Assembly (NCBI RefSeq): GCF_007830495.1
Contig: NZ_VLKW01000015.1
Location: 1-64,000, forward strand
Source: Pseudoduganella flava
GTDB lineage: Bacteria; Pseudomonadota; Gammaproteobacteria; Burkholderiales; Burkholderiaceae_D
DNA: 64,000 bases
Direction: 5' to 3'
This document shows, piece by piece, positions 26,406-36,197 of the stretch. Made by a program: the position numbers and the translations under genes. Position 1 is the stretch's first letter; each line of letters opens with the position of its first letter. Below the pieces are notes generated by a model. That model saw only the letters and a program-made list of their open reading frames with translations. It was not told the origin of the DNA and ran no database searches.

Positions 26406-26574
26406 CCGTGTCCACCGTGGGGTCAACCCTGAAATCGGACACGGCCTCGGCTTTGCAACGCATCCTGATAACGGCCGAGCGCATGTCCAGAAATGGGGTT
26501 GTAGAGGGGTGCGCAAGTATGCGCAACCCGTTCGGCAGGCGCGGAGCGGCGCCCTGCCTTTGCCCCAAGGTGGA
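26406..26574. repeat. Dispersed intergenic repeat, family B, copy 1
   Basis: Segment 26482-26574, read in reverse, matches 39046-39139 closely: both share GAACGGGTTG and CTTGCGCA blocks, a G/C-rich hairpin core, and CTTGGGG at one end. The flank at 26406-26444 carries CCGTGTCC and GGACACGG, the same terminal sequences found around copy 2. It lies between the miniprotein gene and the SDR gene. No coding potential is seen. Confidence 0.65.
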
Positions 26575-26588
26575 CGGCAGCGATCGGC

Positions 26589-27347
26589 TCAGGTGCCGAG
26601 ACCGCCGGCCGCGGTGATCACCTCGCCGGTGATGTAGCCGCCTTGCGGACCCGCGAGGAACACGGTCAACGCCGCCACTTCTTCCAGCGTCGCGATGCGG
26701 CGGATCGGGTGGGCGTCCAGCAGCGCTTCCGGCACGGTCTCGCCCAGTGCCTGGGTCTTCATATCGGTCGGCATGATGCCGGGCTGGACGACGTTGACCG
26801 TGATGTTGCGCGGGCCCAGGTCGCGCGCGACGCCCTTCGCATAGCCGATCAGCGCTGCCTTGGTGCCCGCATAGTCCGCCACACCGGGGAAGGGCACGCG
26901 GGTGCCGAGCAGCGAGCCGATGAAGATGATCCGGCCGCCGTCGGACAGTACCGGCGCCGCCGCACGCGTCGTCGCCACCGCGCCCAGCACATTGATCTGC
27001 CACTGGCGATCGAGGTTGACGGTATCGAGTGCCGGGTCGTCCACCGGCTTGCCCTGCACGGCGATGGCGGCGTTGTTGACGAGGATGTCGAGCCGGCCGA
27101 AGTGCTGCATCACCTTGTCGATCAACGGCCTGGCAGCCGCCATGTCCGCCTGGTCGCTGCGAATCGCCAGCGCCCGCACGCCCTTCGCCTTCAGCTTTGC
27201 CACTACCGCCGCGGCCTTCTCCTCCGACGCCACATAGCTGATCGCCACGTCCGCCCCCTGGTCCGCCAGCGTCTCGGCCGTCGCGGCGCCCAGTCCGCGC
27301 GACCCTCCTGTCACGAGCGCTACTTTGCCCTTCAATACGTTCGACAT
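26589..27347 (-). CDS. Short-chain dehydrogenase/reductase (SDR)
   Basis: 252 residues. Cofactor motif TGGSRGLGAATAE, NAG-type motif LVNNAAIAV, catalytic Ser in IFIGS and YAGTKAA as the Tyr-x3-Lys pair, with a C-terminal GGYITGEVITAAGGLGT typical of FabG-like SDRs. The start at 27347 follows GGAAAGGAACCGAT; an upstream extension of 26 codons has no support. It is divergent from a TetR regulator and is under two palindromic operators, so it is probably repressed by that regulator and induced by its ligand. The substrate is unknown. Confidence 0.9.
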   Translation of the reverse strand: MSNVLKGKVALVTGGSRGLGAATAETLADQGADVAISYVASEEKAAAVVAKLKAKGVRALAIRSDQADMAAARPLIDKVMQHFGRLDILVNNAAIAVQGKPVDDPALDTVNLDRQWQINVLGAVATTRAAAPVLSDGGRIIFIGSLLGTRVPFPGVADYAGTKAALIGYAKGVARDLGPRNITVNVVQPGIMPTDMKTQALGETVPEALLDAHPIRRIATLEEVAALTVFLAGPQGGYITGEVITAAGGLGT

Positions 27348-27368
27348 ATCGGTTCCTTTCCTGTTTAG

Positions 27369-27444
27369 CGTAACGATCGTTACGATAACGGTCAGTATAT
27401 AATTTGACCTTGCGCTGTCAAGCATTTTTTGTAACGATCATTAC
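27369..27444. promoter_or_regulatory. Divergent SDR/tetR control region: SDR promoter and two TetR operators
   Basis: On the minus strand TTGACA (27421-27416) and TATACT (27399-27394) with a 16-nt spacer form a good SDR promoter. CGTAACGATCGTTACG (27369-27384), a perfect 16-bp palindrome, covers the start of SDR transcription. A second, slightly degenerate site, GTAACGATCATTAC (27431-27444), lies next to the tetR start. Two matching sites in a divergent gap are typical for a TetR protein that represses both itself and its neighbour. Confidence 0.78.
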
Positions 27445-27459
27445 TGAAAGGTCGAACGG

Positions 27460-28062
27460 ATGGGACGCCATCGCCAATTCGACGTCGATCACGTGCTCGA
27501 CGCCGCGCTCTGCGTCTTCTGGCGCAAGGGTTACGAAGGGACTTCCTACACGGATCTGACGGAGGCGGCCGGTGTCGAGCGCCCCGCGCTGTATGCCGCC
27601 TTCGGCAACAAGGAAGCGCTGTTCCGCCAGGCGTTGAAGCGCTACAGCGAACGCTACCTGGACTTCATCCCGGAAGCGCTGGCGCTGCCGACCGCGCGCG
27701 AAGTGGCCGCTCACATCTTGAGGCATACCGTCGACCTCAACACCCGCTTCCCGGACCATCAAGGGTGCCTCGGCGTGACCGGGGCGCTGGCGGTATCGGA
27801 TGAGGGGGAGCCGGTGCGCCAGGCGCTGATCGAGTTTCGCGCCGACGGCGAAGCGCTGCTGCGCCAGCGTTTCGAACGGGCCAGGGAAGAGGGCGACTTG
27901 CCGCCCACGGCGAACCCGGAAGCGCTGGCAGCGTTCCTGATGGCCGTCACGCACGGGATGTCCGTGCAGGCGAAGGCCGGTTTCGATCGGGCCAAGCTGC
28001 TCGCTGTTGCCGAGCAGGCACTGGCCGCATGGCCTGCGGAGCGCGAACAGCAGGGGGCTTGA
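27460..28062 (+). CDS. TetR/AcrR family transcriptional repressor
   Basis: 200 residues. The N-terminal helix-turn-helix spans about residues 8-52 (HVLDAALCVFWRKGYEGTSYTDLTEAAGVERPALYAAFGNKEALF), and the C-terminal ligand domain starts with ALKRYSERYL and includes HQGCLGVTGALAVSDEG, a motif common in the AcrR subgroup next to oxidoreductases. It likely binds the GTAACGATC-type palindromes between itself and the SDR gene. The ligand is unknown. Confidence 0.9.
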   Translation: MGRHRQFDVDHVLDAALCVFWRKGYEGTSYTDLTEAAGVERPALYAAFGNKEALFRQALKRYSERYLDFIPEALALPTAREVAAHILRHTVDLNTRFPDHQGCLGVTGALAVSDEGEPVRQALIEFRADGEALLRQRFERAREEGDLPPTANPEALAAFLMAVTHGMSVQAKAGFDRAKLLAVAEQALAAWPAEREQQGA

Positions 28063-28138
28063 GCACCGTTAAGGGCTCGCTATTGCTCGCACGTCGGCCG
28101 GAAGATTTGCAGGTCGAGTTGAAGCCGCGGCAGTGGCC

Positions 28139-30208
28139 TCACACCTTCAGGAACTCCTCCCGCCCCCCAAGCCACCGCTCCAGATGCGCCTCCACCACCG
28201 GCCGCCCGGCCGGATCGTGCAGCAGCGCATGCGCCACGTCGCGAGCCTGGTCGACGAGCCAGCCGTCCGTCTCCAGGTCCGCGAAGCGCAGCATCGCCTG
28301 GCCCGACTGGCGCGCACCCAGGAATTCGCCGGGGCCGCGGATTTCCAGGTCGCGCCGGGCGATCTCGAAGCCGTCCGTCGTTTCGCGCATCGTCATCAGG
28401 CGCTGCTTCGCGACGGGGCCCAGCGGGCTTTGATACATCAGCAGGCACACGCTGGCCGCCGAGCCGCGGCCCACGCGGCCGCGCAACTGGTGCAGCTGCG
28501 ACAGGCCGAAGCGCTCGGCATGCTCGATCACCATCAGTGATGCATTGGGCACGTCCACGCCCACTTCGATGACGGTCGTCGCCACCAGCACGTGCACGTG
28601 GCCGGCCGCGAACGCGTCCATCACCTCCTGCTTCTCGGCCGGCTTCAGGCGGCCGTGCACGAGGCCCACGACGAGGTCGGGCAGCGCGGCGGCCAGTGTT
28701 TCGTAGGTTTCCGTCGCCGTCTGCAGCTGCAGCGCTTCCGATTCCTCGATCAGCGGGCAGACCCAGTACACCTGGCGGCCATCGAGCGCCGCGGCGTGCA
28801 CGCGCTCGATCACTTCGTCGCGCCGGTTCTGGTCGATCACGCGCGTGACGATCGGCGTGCGGCCCGGCGGCAGCTCGTCGATGACGGACACTTCCAGGTC
28901 GGCGTAATACGTCATCGCCAAGGTGCGCGGGATCGGTGTGGCCGACATCATCAGCTGGTGCGGCACGAGCCCGTCCGCGCCCTTGTTGCGCAAGGTGAGG
29001 CGCTGCCCGACGCCGAAGCGGTGCTGCTCGTCGACGATGACGAGGCCCAGCTTCGAAAACTGCACCGTGTCCTGGATCAGCGCATGCGTGCCGATCACCA
29101 GCTTTGCCTCGCCCGATTCGGCCAGCGCGGCGGCGGCCGCCTTGTCCTTCTTTTTCAGGCTGCCCGTCAGCCACGCGACCTGCACGCCCAGCGGTTCCAT
29201 CCACGCGGCGATCTTCTTGAAGTGCTGCTCCGCGAGGATCTCGGTGGGCGCCATCAGCGCGGCCTGGTAGCCGCTGTCGATCGCCTGCGCGGCCGCCAGC
29301 GCGGCGACGACGGTCTTGCCGCTGCCCACGTCACCCTGCAGTAGGCGCTGCATCGGGTGCGCCTCGCGCAGGTCGGCGCGGATCTCGTCGAGCACGCGCT
29401 GCTGGGCCTTCGTCAGCTGGAACGGCAGCGCGGCCTGGAACGCGGCGGACAGTGCGCCCACCGCCCGCAGCGGCGCCGCGCCCTTTTGACGGCGCGCGGC
29501 CTGGGCCCGCTTCAGCGACAGCTGCTGCGCCAGCAGCTCGTCGAACTTCATCCGTACCCACGCGGGGTGCGAGCGCTCCGCCAGCGCGTGCTCGTCGATC
29601 TGCTGCGGTGGGTAGTGCAGCAGCTTCACGGCCGGCTCGAACGGATGCAGCTGCATCTGCTGCACGAGTGCTGGCGGCAGCGTATCGGTCCAGTCCACCC
29701 GCTTCATCGCGTCGGCGATCGCGCGGCGCAGCACGTGCTGCGACAGGCCTTCGCCGGAATGGTAGACGGGCGTCAGCGACGTGGGCAGCGGGGCGCCTTC
29801 GTTGACGACCTTGTAGGCCGGGTGGACCATCTCGGCGCCGAAGAAGCCGTGCTTCAGCTCTCCGCGCGCGCGCACCCGCGTGCCTTCGGAAAGCTGCTTG
29901 ACCTGGCTGCCGTAGAAGTTCATGAAACGCAGCATCAGTTCGCCCGTTTCGTCCGCGATGTACACGATCAGCTGCCGGCGCGGCTTGTACGCGATTTCGT
30001 TTTTCGTGACGACGCCTTCGACCTGCGACGTCTGGCCGCCGCGCAGGCAGGCCTCGCGGATCGCGATCACTTCGGTTTCGTCTTCGTAGCGCATCGGCAG
30101 GTGCAGCACCAGGTCCATGTCGGTGCGCAGGCCGAGTTTCGCCAGTTTGCTTTCCGTCGTCGCCGCTGCTTTTTTTACCGGGGCCTTGCTTTGCTTCGTT
30201 TCAGCCAT
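28139..30208 (-). CDS. recG: ATP-dependent DNA helicase RecG
   Basis: A 689-residue fork-regression helicase acting at stalled replication forks and Holliday junctions. The N-terminal wedge domain precedes helicase motifs: I GDVGSGKTVVAALA, II VDEQHRFGVGQR, III MSATPIPRTLA, and V/VI VATTVIEVGVDVPNAS and QLRGRVGRG. The C-terminal RecG motif (IRGPGEFLGARQSG) is present. The frame opens at a GTG two codons earlier, but the ATG at 30208 is the more natural start. The N-terminal Lys/Ala-rich segment is somewhat longer than usual. Divergent from queA. Confidence 0.95.
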   Translation of the reverse strand: MAETKQSKAPVKKAAATTESKLAKLGLRTDMDLVLHLPMRYEDETEVIAIREACLRGGQTSQVEGVVTKNEIAYKPRRQLIVYIADETGELMLRFMNFYGSQVKQLSEGTRVRARGELKHGFFGAEMVHPAYKVVNEGAPLPTSLTPVYHSGEGLSQHVLRRAIADAMKRVDWTDTLPPALVQQMQLHPFEPAVKLLHYPPQQIDEHALAERSHPAWVRMKFDELLAQQLSLKRAQAARRQKGAAPLRAVGALSAAFQAALPFQLTKAQQRVLDEIRADLREAHPMQRLLQGDVGSGKTVVAALAAAQAIDSGYQAALMAPTEILAEQHFKKIAAWMEPLGVQVAWLTGSLKKKDKAAAAALAESGEAKLVIGTHALIQDTVQFSKLGLVIVDEQHRFGVGQRLTLRNKGADGLVPHQLMMSATPIPRTLAMTYYADLEVSVIDELPPGRTPIVTRVIDQNRRDEVIERVHAAALDGRQVYWVCPLIEESEALQLQTATETYETLAAALPDLVVGLVHGRLKPAEKQEVMDAFAAGHVHVLVATTVIEVGVDVPNASLMVIEHAERFGLSQLHQLRGRVGRGSAASVCLLMYQSPLGPVAKQRLMTMRETTDGFEIARRDLEIRGPGEFLGARQSGQAMLRFADLETDGWLVDQARDVAHALLHDPAGRPVVEAHLERWLGGREEFLKV

Positions 30209-30322
30209 TTTCACTAGGATTCTTGGGCAGTAGCGTAAAATAGAGGGTTGCCCAGCAGCTTGCCGAGCAGTTTGCCCAATTGTCTTACCCGCGGCGTTTG
30301 TTCGCGTTTACCGCATCCGTCT

Positions 30323-31348
30323 ATGTACTCGCTCTCCGACTTCGATTTTAACTTGCCGCCCGAGCGTATTGCTCAATTCCCTCTGCCGGACCGCAGTGCC
30401 TCGCGCCTGCTGCACGTGGATGAGACCCGCCTGGCGGACCGCAAGTTCACCGACATCGTCGACCTGCTGCAGCCGGGCGACCTCCTGGTGATGAACGACA
30501 CGCGCGTGCTGAAGGCGCGCTTCTACGGCGTCAAGGACAGCGGCGGCAAGGTCGAGGTGCTGGTCGAGCGCGTGCTCGACACCCGTACCGTGCTGGCGCA
30601 GATGAAGGCGTCCAAGTCGCCCGGCCCGGGCGTGAAGATACGGCTGGCCGACGCGTTCGACGTCACCGTCGGCGAGCGCGCCGGCGAATTCTTCACGCTG
30701 CATTTCGATGCCGACGTGTTCGAGCTGATCGAGCGCCACGGCCGCCTGCCGCTGCCGCCCTACATCGAGCATGCGCCGGGCGAAGTGGACGAGAACCGCT
30801 ACCAGACCGTGTTCGGCAAGGTGCCGGGCGCCGTGGCCGCGCCCACGGCCGGCCTGCACTTCGACGATGCGCTGCTGGAGAAGCTGCGCGACAAGGGCGT
30901 GCGCTTCGCGTACGTGACGTTGCACGTGGGCGCCGGCACGTTCCAGCCCGTGCGCACCGAGAACCTGGCCGAGCACAAGATGCATACAGAGTGGTACACG
31001 ATGCCGCAGGAGACCGTCGATGCGGTGCGGGCGGCACGTGCCGCGGGCCGCGACGTCGTCGCCGTCGGCACCACGAGCCTGCGCGCGCTGGAATCGGCGT
31101 CGCAGTCGGGCGAGCTGGTGGCCGGCAGCGCCGACACGGCGCTGTTCATCACGCCGGGTTACCGCTTCAAGACGGTGACGCGGCTGATCACCAACTTTCA
31201 CCTGCCGAAGTCCACGCTGCTGATGCTGGTCTCGGCATTTGCCGGCTACGACGAGATCCGCGCCGCCTACCAGCACGCGATCGATAACGAATACCGCTTC
31301 TTCAGCTATGGCGACGCCATGCTGCTGACCACCCGTAACCGGGCCTAA
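30323..31348 (+). CDS. queA: S-adenosylmethionine:tRNA ribosyltransferase-isomerase
   Basis: A 341-residue enzyme that moves the ribosyl group of SAM to preQ1 in tRNA, giving epoxyqueuosine. Conserved segments are visible: [64 protein letters not shown], and [18 protein letters not shown]. The ATG at 30323 matches the family start; the open frame upstream is not coding. It is 12 nt upstream of tgt, which performs the preceding step, so the pair forms the queuosine part of the queA-tgt-yajC-secDF block. Confidence 0.96.
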   Translation: MYSLSDFDFNLPPERIAQFPLPDRSASRLLHVDETRLADRKFTDIVDLLQPGDLLVMNDTRVLKARFYGVKDSGGKVEVLVERVLDTRTVLAQMKASKSPGPGVKIRLADAFDVTVGERAGEFFTLHFDADVFELIERHGRLPLPPYIEHAPGEVDENRYQTVFGKVPGAVAAPTAGLHFDDALLEKLRDKGVRFAYVTLHVGAGTFQPVRTENLAEHKMHTEWYTMPQETVDAVRAARAAGRDVVAVGTTSLRALESASQSGELVAGSADTALFITPGYRFKTVTRLITNFHLPKSTLLMLVSAFAGYDEIRAAYQHAIDNEYRFFSYGDAMLLTTRNRA

Positions 31349-31357
31349 TCGAGATAA

Positions 31358-32500
<1,143 letters not shown>

Positions 32501-32551
32501 TCGATAGGCTGCGGGCCATAGGCGCAAACCGCCAACCACAGAGCAAACCCT

Positions 32552-32578
32552 GGGGTCAGACCCGTCGGGTCTGACCCC
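32552..32578. repeat. Perfect palindromic repeat unit, family A (short form)
   Basis: GGGGTCAGACCC (32552-32563) and GGGTCTGACCCC (32567-32578) form a 12-bp perfect stem with a 3-nt loop. No T tract follows, so it is not a canonical terminator. The same palindromic core recurs near 43.3 and 55.0 kb. Located between tgt and yajC. Confidence 0.72.
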
Positions 32579-32630
32579 GGCCTCTGCCGTTCGGGTTCAT
32601 GACCTTGTAATTGTGTAACAAGTCCCGATC

Positions 32631-32656
32631 TTGACAGCTTTACCCGGTGCTAGAAT
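32631..32656 (+). promoter_or_regulatory. Candidate yajC-secDF promoter
   Basis: TGCTAGAAT (TAGAAT at 32651-32656) is an extended -10 element. TTGACA at 32631-32636 is a perfect -35 hexamer, but the spacing is only 14 nt; a shifted TCTTGA gives 16. It lies 38 nt upstream of the yajC start. Moderate support. Confidence 0.5.
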
Positions 32657-32693
32657 ACAGCGCTAAAATTTTTTAATCACATTGGAGTCACCC

Positions 32694-33026
32694 GTGTTCA
32701 TTTCCAACGCATACGCTCAAACCGCCGGCGCCGCCGATCCTGGCCTGATGGGCAACCTTTCGACGTTCATCCCGCTGATCCTGATGTTCGTGGTCATGTA
32801 CTTCCTGATGATCCGTCCCCAGCAGAAGCGTGCGAAGGAACAGAAGGCCATGATGGACGCGCTGACGAAGGGCGATGAAGTCGTGACCGTTGGCGGCGTG
32901 CTCGGCCGTGTCGTGAAGGTCACCGACGTGTACGTGACCCTGGAAGTGGCCAGCGGCACCGAAATCGTCGTGCAGAAGCCGTCGGTGACGACGCTGCTGC
33001 CGAAGGGCACGCTGAAGAGTCTGTAA
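32694..33026 (+). CDS. yajC: Preprotein translocase subunit YajC
   Basis: A 110-residue accessory subunit of the SecDF-YajC complex. One transmembrane helix (STFIPLILMFVVMYFLMIRP) is followed by the conserved QQKRAKEQ and the cytoplasmic GDEVVTVGGVLGRVVKV domain. The GTG at 32694 with TTGGAG just upstream is the likely start. It is first in yajC-secD-secF. Confidence 0.94.
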   Translation: MFISNAYAQTAGAADPGLMGNLSTFIPLILMFVVMYFLMIRPQQKRAKEQKAMMDALTKGDEVVTVGGVLGRVVKVTDVYVTLEVASGTEIVVQKPSVTTLLPKGTLKSL

Positions 33027-33094
33027 GACTTGCGGCAAGCGAGCGGGCGGCATGACCGCCCGCTTCTCGTATCGGTCCAACCACGCTGAAGAAC

Positions 33095-34954
33095 ATGAAC
33101 CGCTATCCCGTCTGGAAATACATCGTCATCGCCGTCGTCGTGCTGCTGGGGGCACTGTACACGGCGCCGAACTACTTCGGCGAATCGCCCGCGCTGCAGA
33201 TCACGAGCGACAAATCCACCATCAAGGTCGACAGCGGCACCGCTGCCCGCGTCGAGGAGCTGCTCAAGCAGCAGAACCTCCCCGCCACCGACGTCGTCCT
33301 GGATACGGCAACGAGCCATTCGGTGCGTGCCCGGTTTGCCGATACCGACACCCAGTTCAAGGCCAAGCTCGCGCTCGAGCGCGGCCTGAACACGGATCCG
33401 AACGATCCGACCTTCGTCGTCACCAACAACCTCATGCCGAATACGCCGGTGTGGCTGCAGAAGCTGCGCGCCGCGCCGATGTACCTGGGCCTGGACTTGC
33501 GCGGCGGCGTGCACTTCCTGATGCAGGTCGATACGAAGGCGGCACTTGCCAAGCGCATGGCCGGCTTCCAGGCCGCGATCCGCAGCCAGCTGCGCGACAA
33601 GAACGTGCGCCACGCCGGCATCGAACGCGTGGGCGACAGCATCGTCGTCAAGTTCCGCGACGACGCGACGCGTCAGGCCGCCCGCAAGGTGCTGGGCGAG
33701 TTCAACGAACTGCAGCTGGCCGACGGCAGCAATGGCGCCGACCTGACGCTGACCGCGTCGATGAAGCCGGCCGCGCTGAAGGAAACGCTGGATAACGGCG
33801 TCAAGCAGAACATCGCCACGCTGGCCAAGCGCGTCAACGAGCTGGGTACGACGGAACCCGTGATCCAGCAACAGGGTCCGGACCGCATCATCGTGCAGCT
33901 GCCGGGCGTGCAGGACGTAGCCCGCGCCAAGTCGATCATCGGCCGTACCGCCACGCTGGAAGTGCGCCTGGTCGACCAGTCGGTCACGCGCGGTACCGAG
34001 TTGAGCGCGGCGATTCCATACAACTCCGAGCTCTTCACCGTCGGCAAGAACGTGCCGGTGGTGCTGTACAAGGATGTCGTGATCTCCGGCGACTACATCT
34101 CGTCGGCCACCGCGAGCTTCGACGAAAACCAGCAGCCGGCCGTGTCGATCGACCTGAATGGCGACGGCGGCCGCAAGATGCGCGAAGCGACCCGCGACAA
34201 CGTCGGCAAGGGCATGGCGATCGTGCTGTTCGAGAAGGGCAAGCCGGAAGTGCTGTCGGTGGCGACGATCCAGAGTGAGCTGGGCAGCCGCTTCCGCATC
34301 ACCGGCATGGGCTCCATCGAGAACTCCACCGAACTGGCGCTGCTGCTCAAGTCCGGTGCGCTGTACGCACCGATGACGATCATCGAGGAACGCCTGGTCG
34401 GCCCGCAGCTGGGTGCCGAGAACATCTCGAAGGGCTTCCACTCCACGCTGTACGGCTTCATCGCCATCGCGATCTTCATGATCGTCTACTACATGATGTT
34501 CGGCTTCTTCTCCGTCGTGGCGCTGGGCGTCAACCTGCTGCTGCTGGTGGCGATCCTGTCGAAGATGCAGATCACGCTGACGTTGCCCGGCATGGCCGCT
34601 ATCGCGCTGGCGCTGGGCATGGCGATCGACGCCAACGTGCTGATCAACGAGCGTGTCCGCGAGGAGTTGCGCTCCGGCGCATCGCCGCAGGCGGCCATCG
34701 CGGCCGGCTTCGACCGCGCGTGGGCCACGATTCTCGACTCGAACGTGACGACGCTGATCGTCGGCCTGGCCTTGCTGGTGTTCGGCTCGGGCGCGATCCG
34801 CGGCTTCGCCGTCGTCCACTGCCTGGGCATCCTGACGTCGATGTTCTCCGCGGTCTTCGTGTCGCGTGGCGTCGTGAACCTGTGGTACGGGCGCAAGAAG
34901 AAACTGCAAACGCTGTCGATCGGTACCGTATGGGTGCCGGGCCAGGCGAAGTAA
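33095..34954 (+). CDS. secD: Protein translocase subunit SecD
   Basis: A 619-residue RND-like membrane protein that, with SecF, uses the proton gradient to pull translocating proteins into the periplasm. After the first helix (KYIVIAVVVLLGALYTAPN) comes a large periplasmic region with LGLDLRGGVHFLMQVD and NELGTTEPVIQQQGPDRIIV; the C-terminal five helices include LALGMAIDANVLINERVREEL, which carries the conserved proton-relay Asp. Normal length for the family. It lies 68 nt after yajC and 29 nt before secF. Confidence 0.96.
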   Translation: MNRYPVWKYIVIAVVVLLGALYTAPNYFGESPALQITSDKSTIKVDSGTAARVEELLKQQNLPATDVVLDTATSHSVRARFADTDTQFKAKLALERGLNTDPNDPTFVVTNNLMPNTPVWLQKLRAAPMYLGLDLRGGVHFLMQVDTKAALAKRMAGFQAAIRSQLRDKNVRHAGIERVGDSIVVKFRDDATRQAARKVLGEFNELQLADGSNGADLTLTASMKPAALKETLDNGVKQNIATLAKRVNELGTTEPVIQQQGPDRIIVQLPGVQDVARAKSIIGRTATLEVRLVDQSVTRGTELSAAIPYNSELFTVGKNVPVVLYKDVVISGDYISSATASFDENQQPAVSIDLNGDGGRKMREATRDNVGKGMAIVLFEKGKPEVLSVATIQSELGSRFRITGMGSIENSTELALLLKSGALYAPMTIIEERLVGPQLGAENISKGFHSTLYGFIAIAIFMIVYYMMFGFFSVVALGVNLLLLVAILSKMQITLTLPGMAAIALALGMAIDANVLINERVREELRSGASPQAAIAAGFDRAWATILDSNVTTLIVGLALLVFGSGAIRGFAVVHCLGILTSMFSAVFVSRGVVNLWYGRKKKLQTLSIGTVWVPGQAK

Positions 34955-34983
34955 GCCCCGCGGCTGCAACTTAAGAGGATTTC

Positions 34984-36006
34984 ATGGAATTTTTCCGCAT
35001 TCATAAAGACATCCCGTTCATGCGCCACGCGTTGGTCTTCAACGTGATCTCGGCGCTGACGTTCGTCGCGGCAGTGTTCTTCCTGTTCCACAAGGGCCTG
35101 CACCTGTCGATCGAGTTCAAGGGCGGCACCGTGCTGGAAGTGCAGTATCCGCACGCGGCCAACCTGGAAAAGATGCGCCAGTCGCTGTCCGCGGCCGGCT
35201 TCGAGCATCCGGAAGTCTCCGGCTTTGGCACCGCGGCCGACGTGATGATCCGCCTGCCGATCACGCCGGGCAAGACGTCCGACGCCACGTCGGCGCAGGC
35301 GTTCGAAGCGCTGTGCCGTTCCGAAGGCGGCGCGTCGAAGCACTTCGAAGACGTGACGCCGCAAGGCGAGCGCCATGCGCGCACGGCTTGCGTGGACAAC
35401 GCCGGCAAGGAACTCGTGTCGCTGCAGCGCGTGGAATTCGTCGGCCCGCAGGTCGGCGAGGAACTGGCGCAGAACGGCCTGAACGCGCTGATCATGGTCG
35501 TCGTCGGCGTGATGATCTACCTGGCGATCCGCTTCGAATGGAAGTTCGCGCTGGCCGCCATCATCGCCAACCTGCACGACGTGGTGATCATCCTGGGCTT
35601 CTTCGCGTTCTTCCAGTGGGAGTTCTCGCTGACGGTGCTTGCCGGCGTGCTGGCCGTGCTGGGTTACTCCGTCAACGAATCGGTCGTCATCTTCGACCGG
35701 ATCCGCGAGAACTTCCGCAAGCAGCGCAAGATGAGCGTGCATGAGGTGATCGACAACGCGATCACCAGCACGATCTCGCGCACGATCATCACGCACGGCT
35801 GCACGCAGATGATGGTGCTGTCGATGCTGTTCCTGGGCGGCCCCACGCTGCACTACTTCGCGATGGCGCTGACGATCGGCATCTGCTTCGGTATCTACTC
35901 GTCCGTGTTCGTGGCCGCCGCGGTCGCGATGTGGCTGGGCGTGAAGCGCGAAGACCTGATCAAGCCCGTCAAGGAAAAAGACGAAACCGACGGCGCCGTG
36001 GTATAA
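34984..36006 (+). CDS. secF: Protein translocase subunit SecF
   Basis: A 340-residue partner of SecD. Six membrane helices: HALVFNVISALTFVAAVFFL at the start, a periplasmic domain with GLHLSIEFKGGTVLEV, then VEFVGPQVGEELAQNGLNAL and LGYSVNESVVIFDRIRENFR. The periplasmic loop carries an insert of about 30 residues (near GGASKHFEDVTPQGERHARTA) that I associate with betaproteobacterial SecF. AAGAGGATTTC precedes the ATG. The operon ends at the terminator at 36077. Confidence 0.96.
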   Translation: MEFFRIHKDIPFMRHALVFNVISALTFVAAVFFLFHKGLHLSIEFKGGTVLEVQYPHAANLEKMRQSLSAAGFEHPEVSGFGTAADVMIRLPITPGKTSDATSAQAFEALCRSEGGASKHFEDVTPQGERHARTACVDNAGKELVSLQRVEFVGPQVGEELAQNGLNALIMVVVGVMIYLAIRFEWKFALAAIIANLHDVVIILGFFAFFQWEFSLTVLAGVLAVLGYSVNESVVIFDRIRENFRKQRKMSVHEVIDNAITSTISRTIITHGCTQMMVLSMLFLGGPTLHYFAMALTIGICFGIYSSVFVAAAVAMWLGVKREDLIKPVKEKDETDGAVV

Positions 36007-36076
36007 AGAGTGCGTCGATTGCATGTTGCAATCTTCCTGCGCCGGGCAGGAGGACTTCAGCGTGCCGGTATGAAGA

Positions 36077-36108
36077 AATCCCCCTGCGCGAGCAGGGGGA
36101 TTTTTTTT
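36077..36108 (+). terminator. Terminator of the yajC-secDF operon
   Basis: AATCCCCCTGC (36077-36087) and GCAGGGGGATT (36092-36102) form an 11-bp stem with a GCGA tetraloop and an eight-T tract (36101-36108). Confidence 0.95.
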
Positions 36109-36197
36109 ACGTCGCCGCGGGTGAAGATTGGAGAGAATTCAGGCGGATCGTCGCTATTAGAATGAATTCCTCTCCCATAACCTGCAAAGGTCACCCG

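Noticed and set aside
32552-32578. Intrinsic terminator after tgt
   Set aside because: The stem is perfect but no T tract follows on either strand; it matches repeat units elsewhere, so it is listed as a repeat.
32717-34969. 750-codon open frame antisense to secD
   Set aside because: Shadow of a conserved gene; no start signal or family resemblance.
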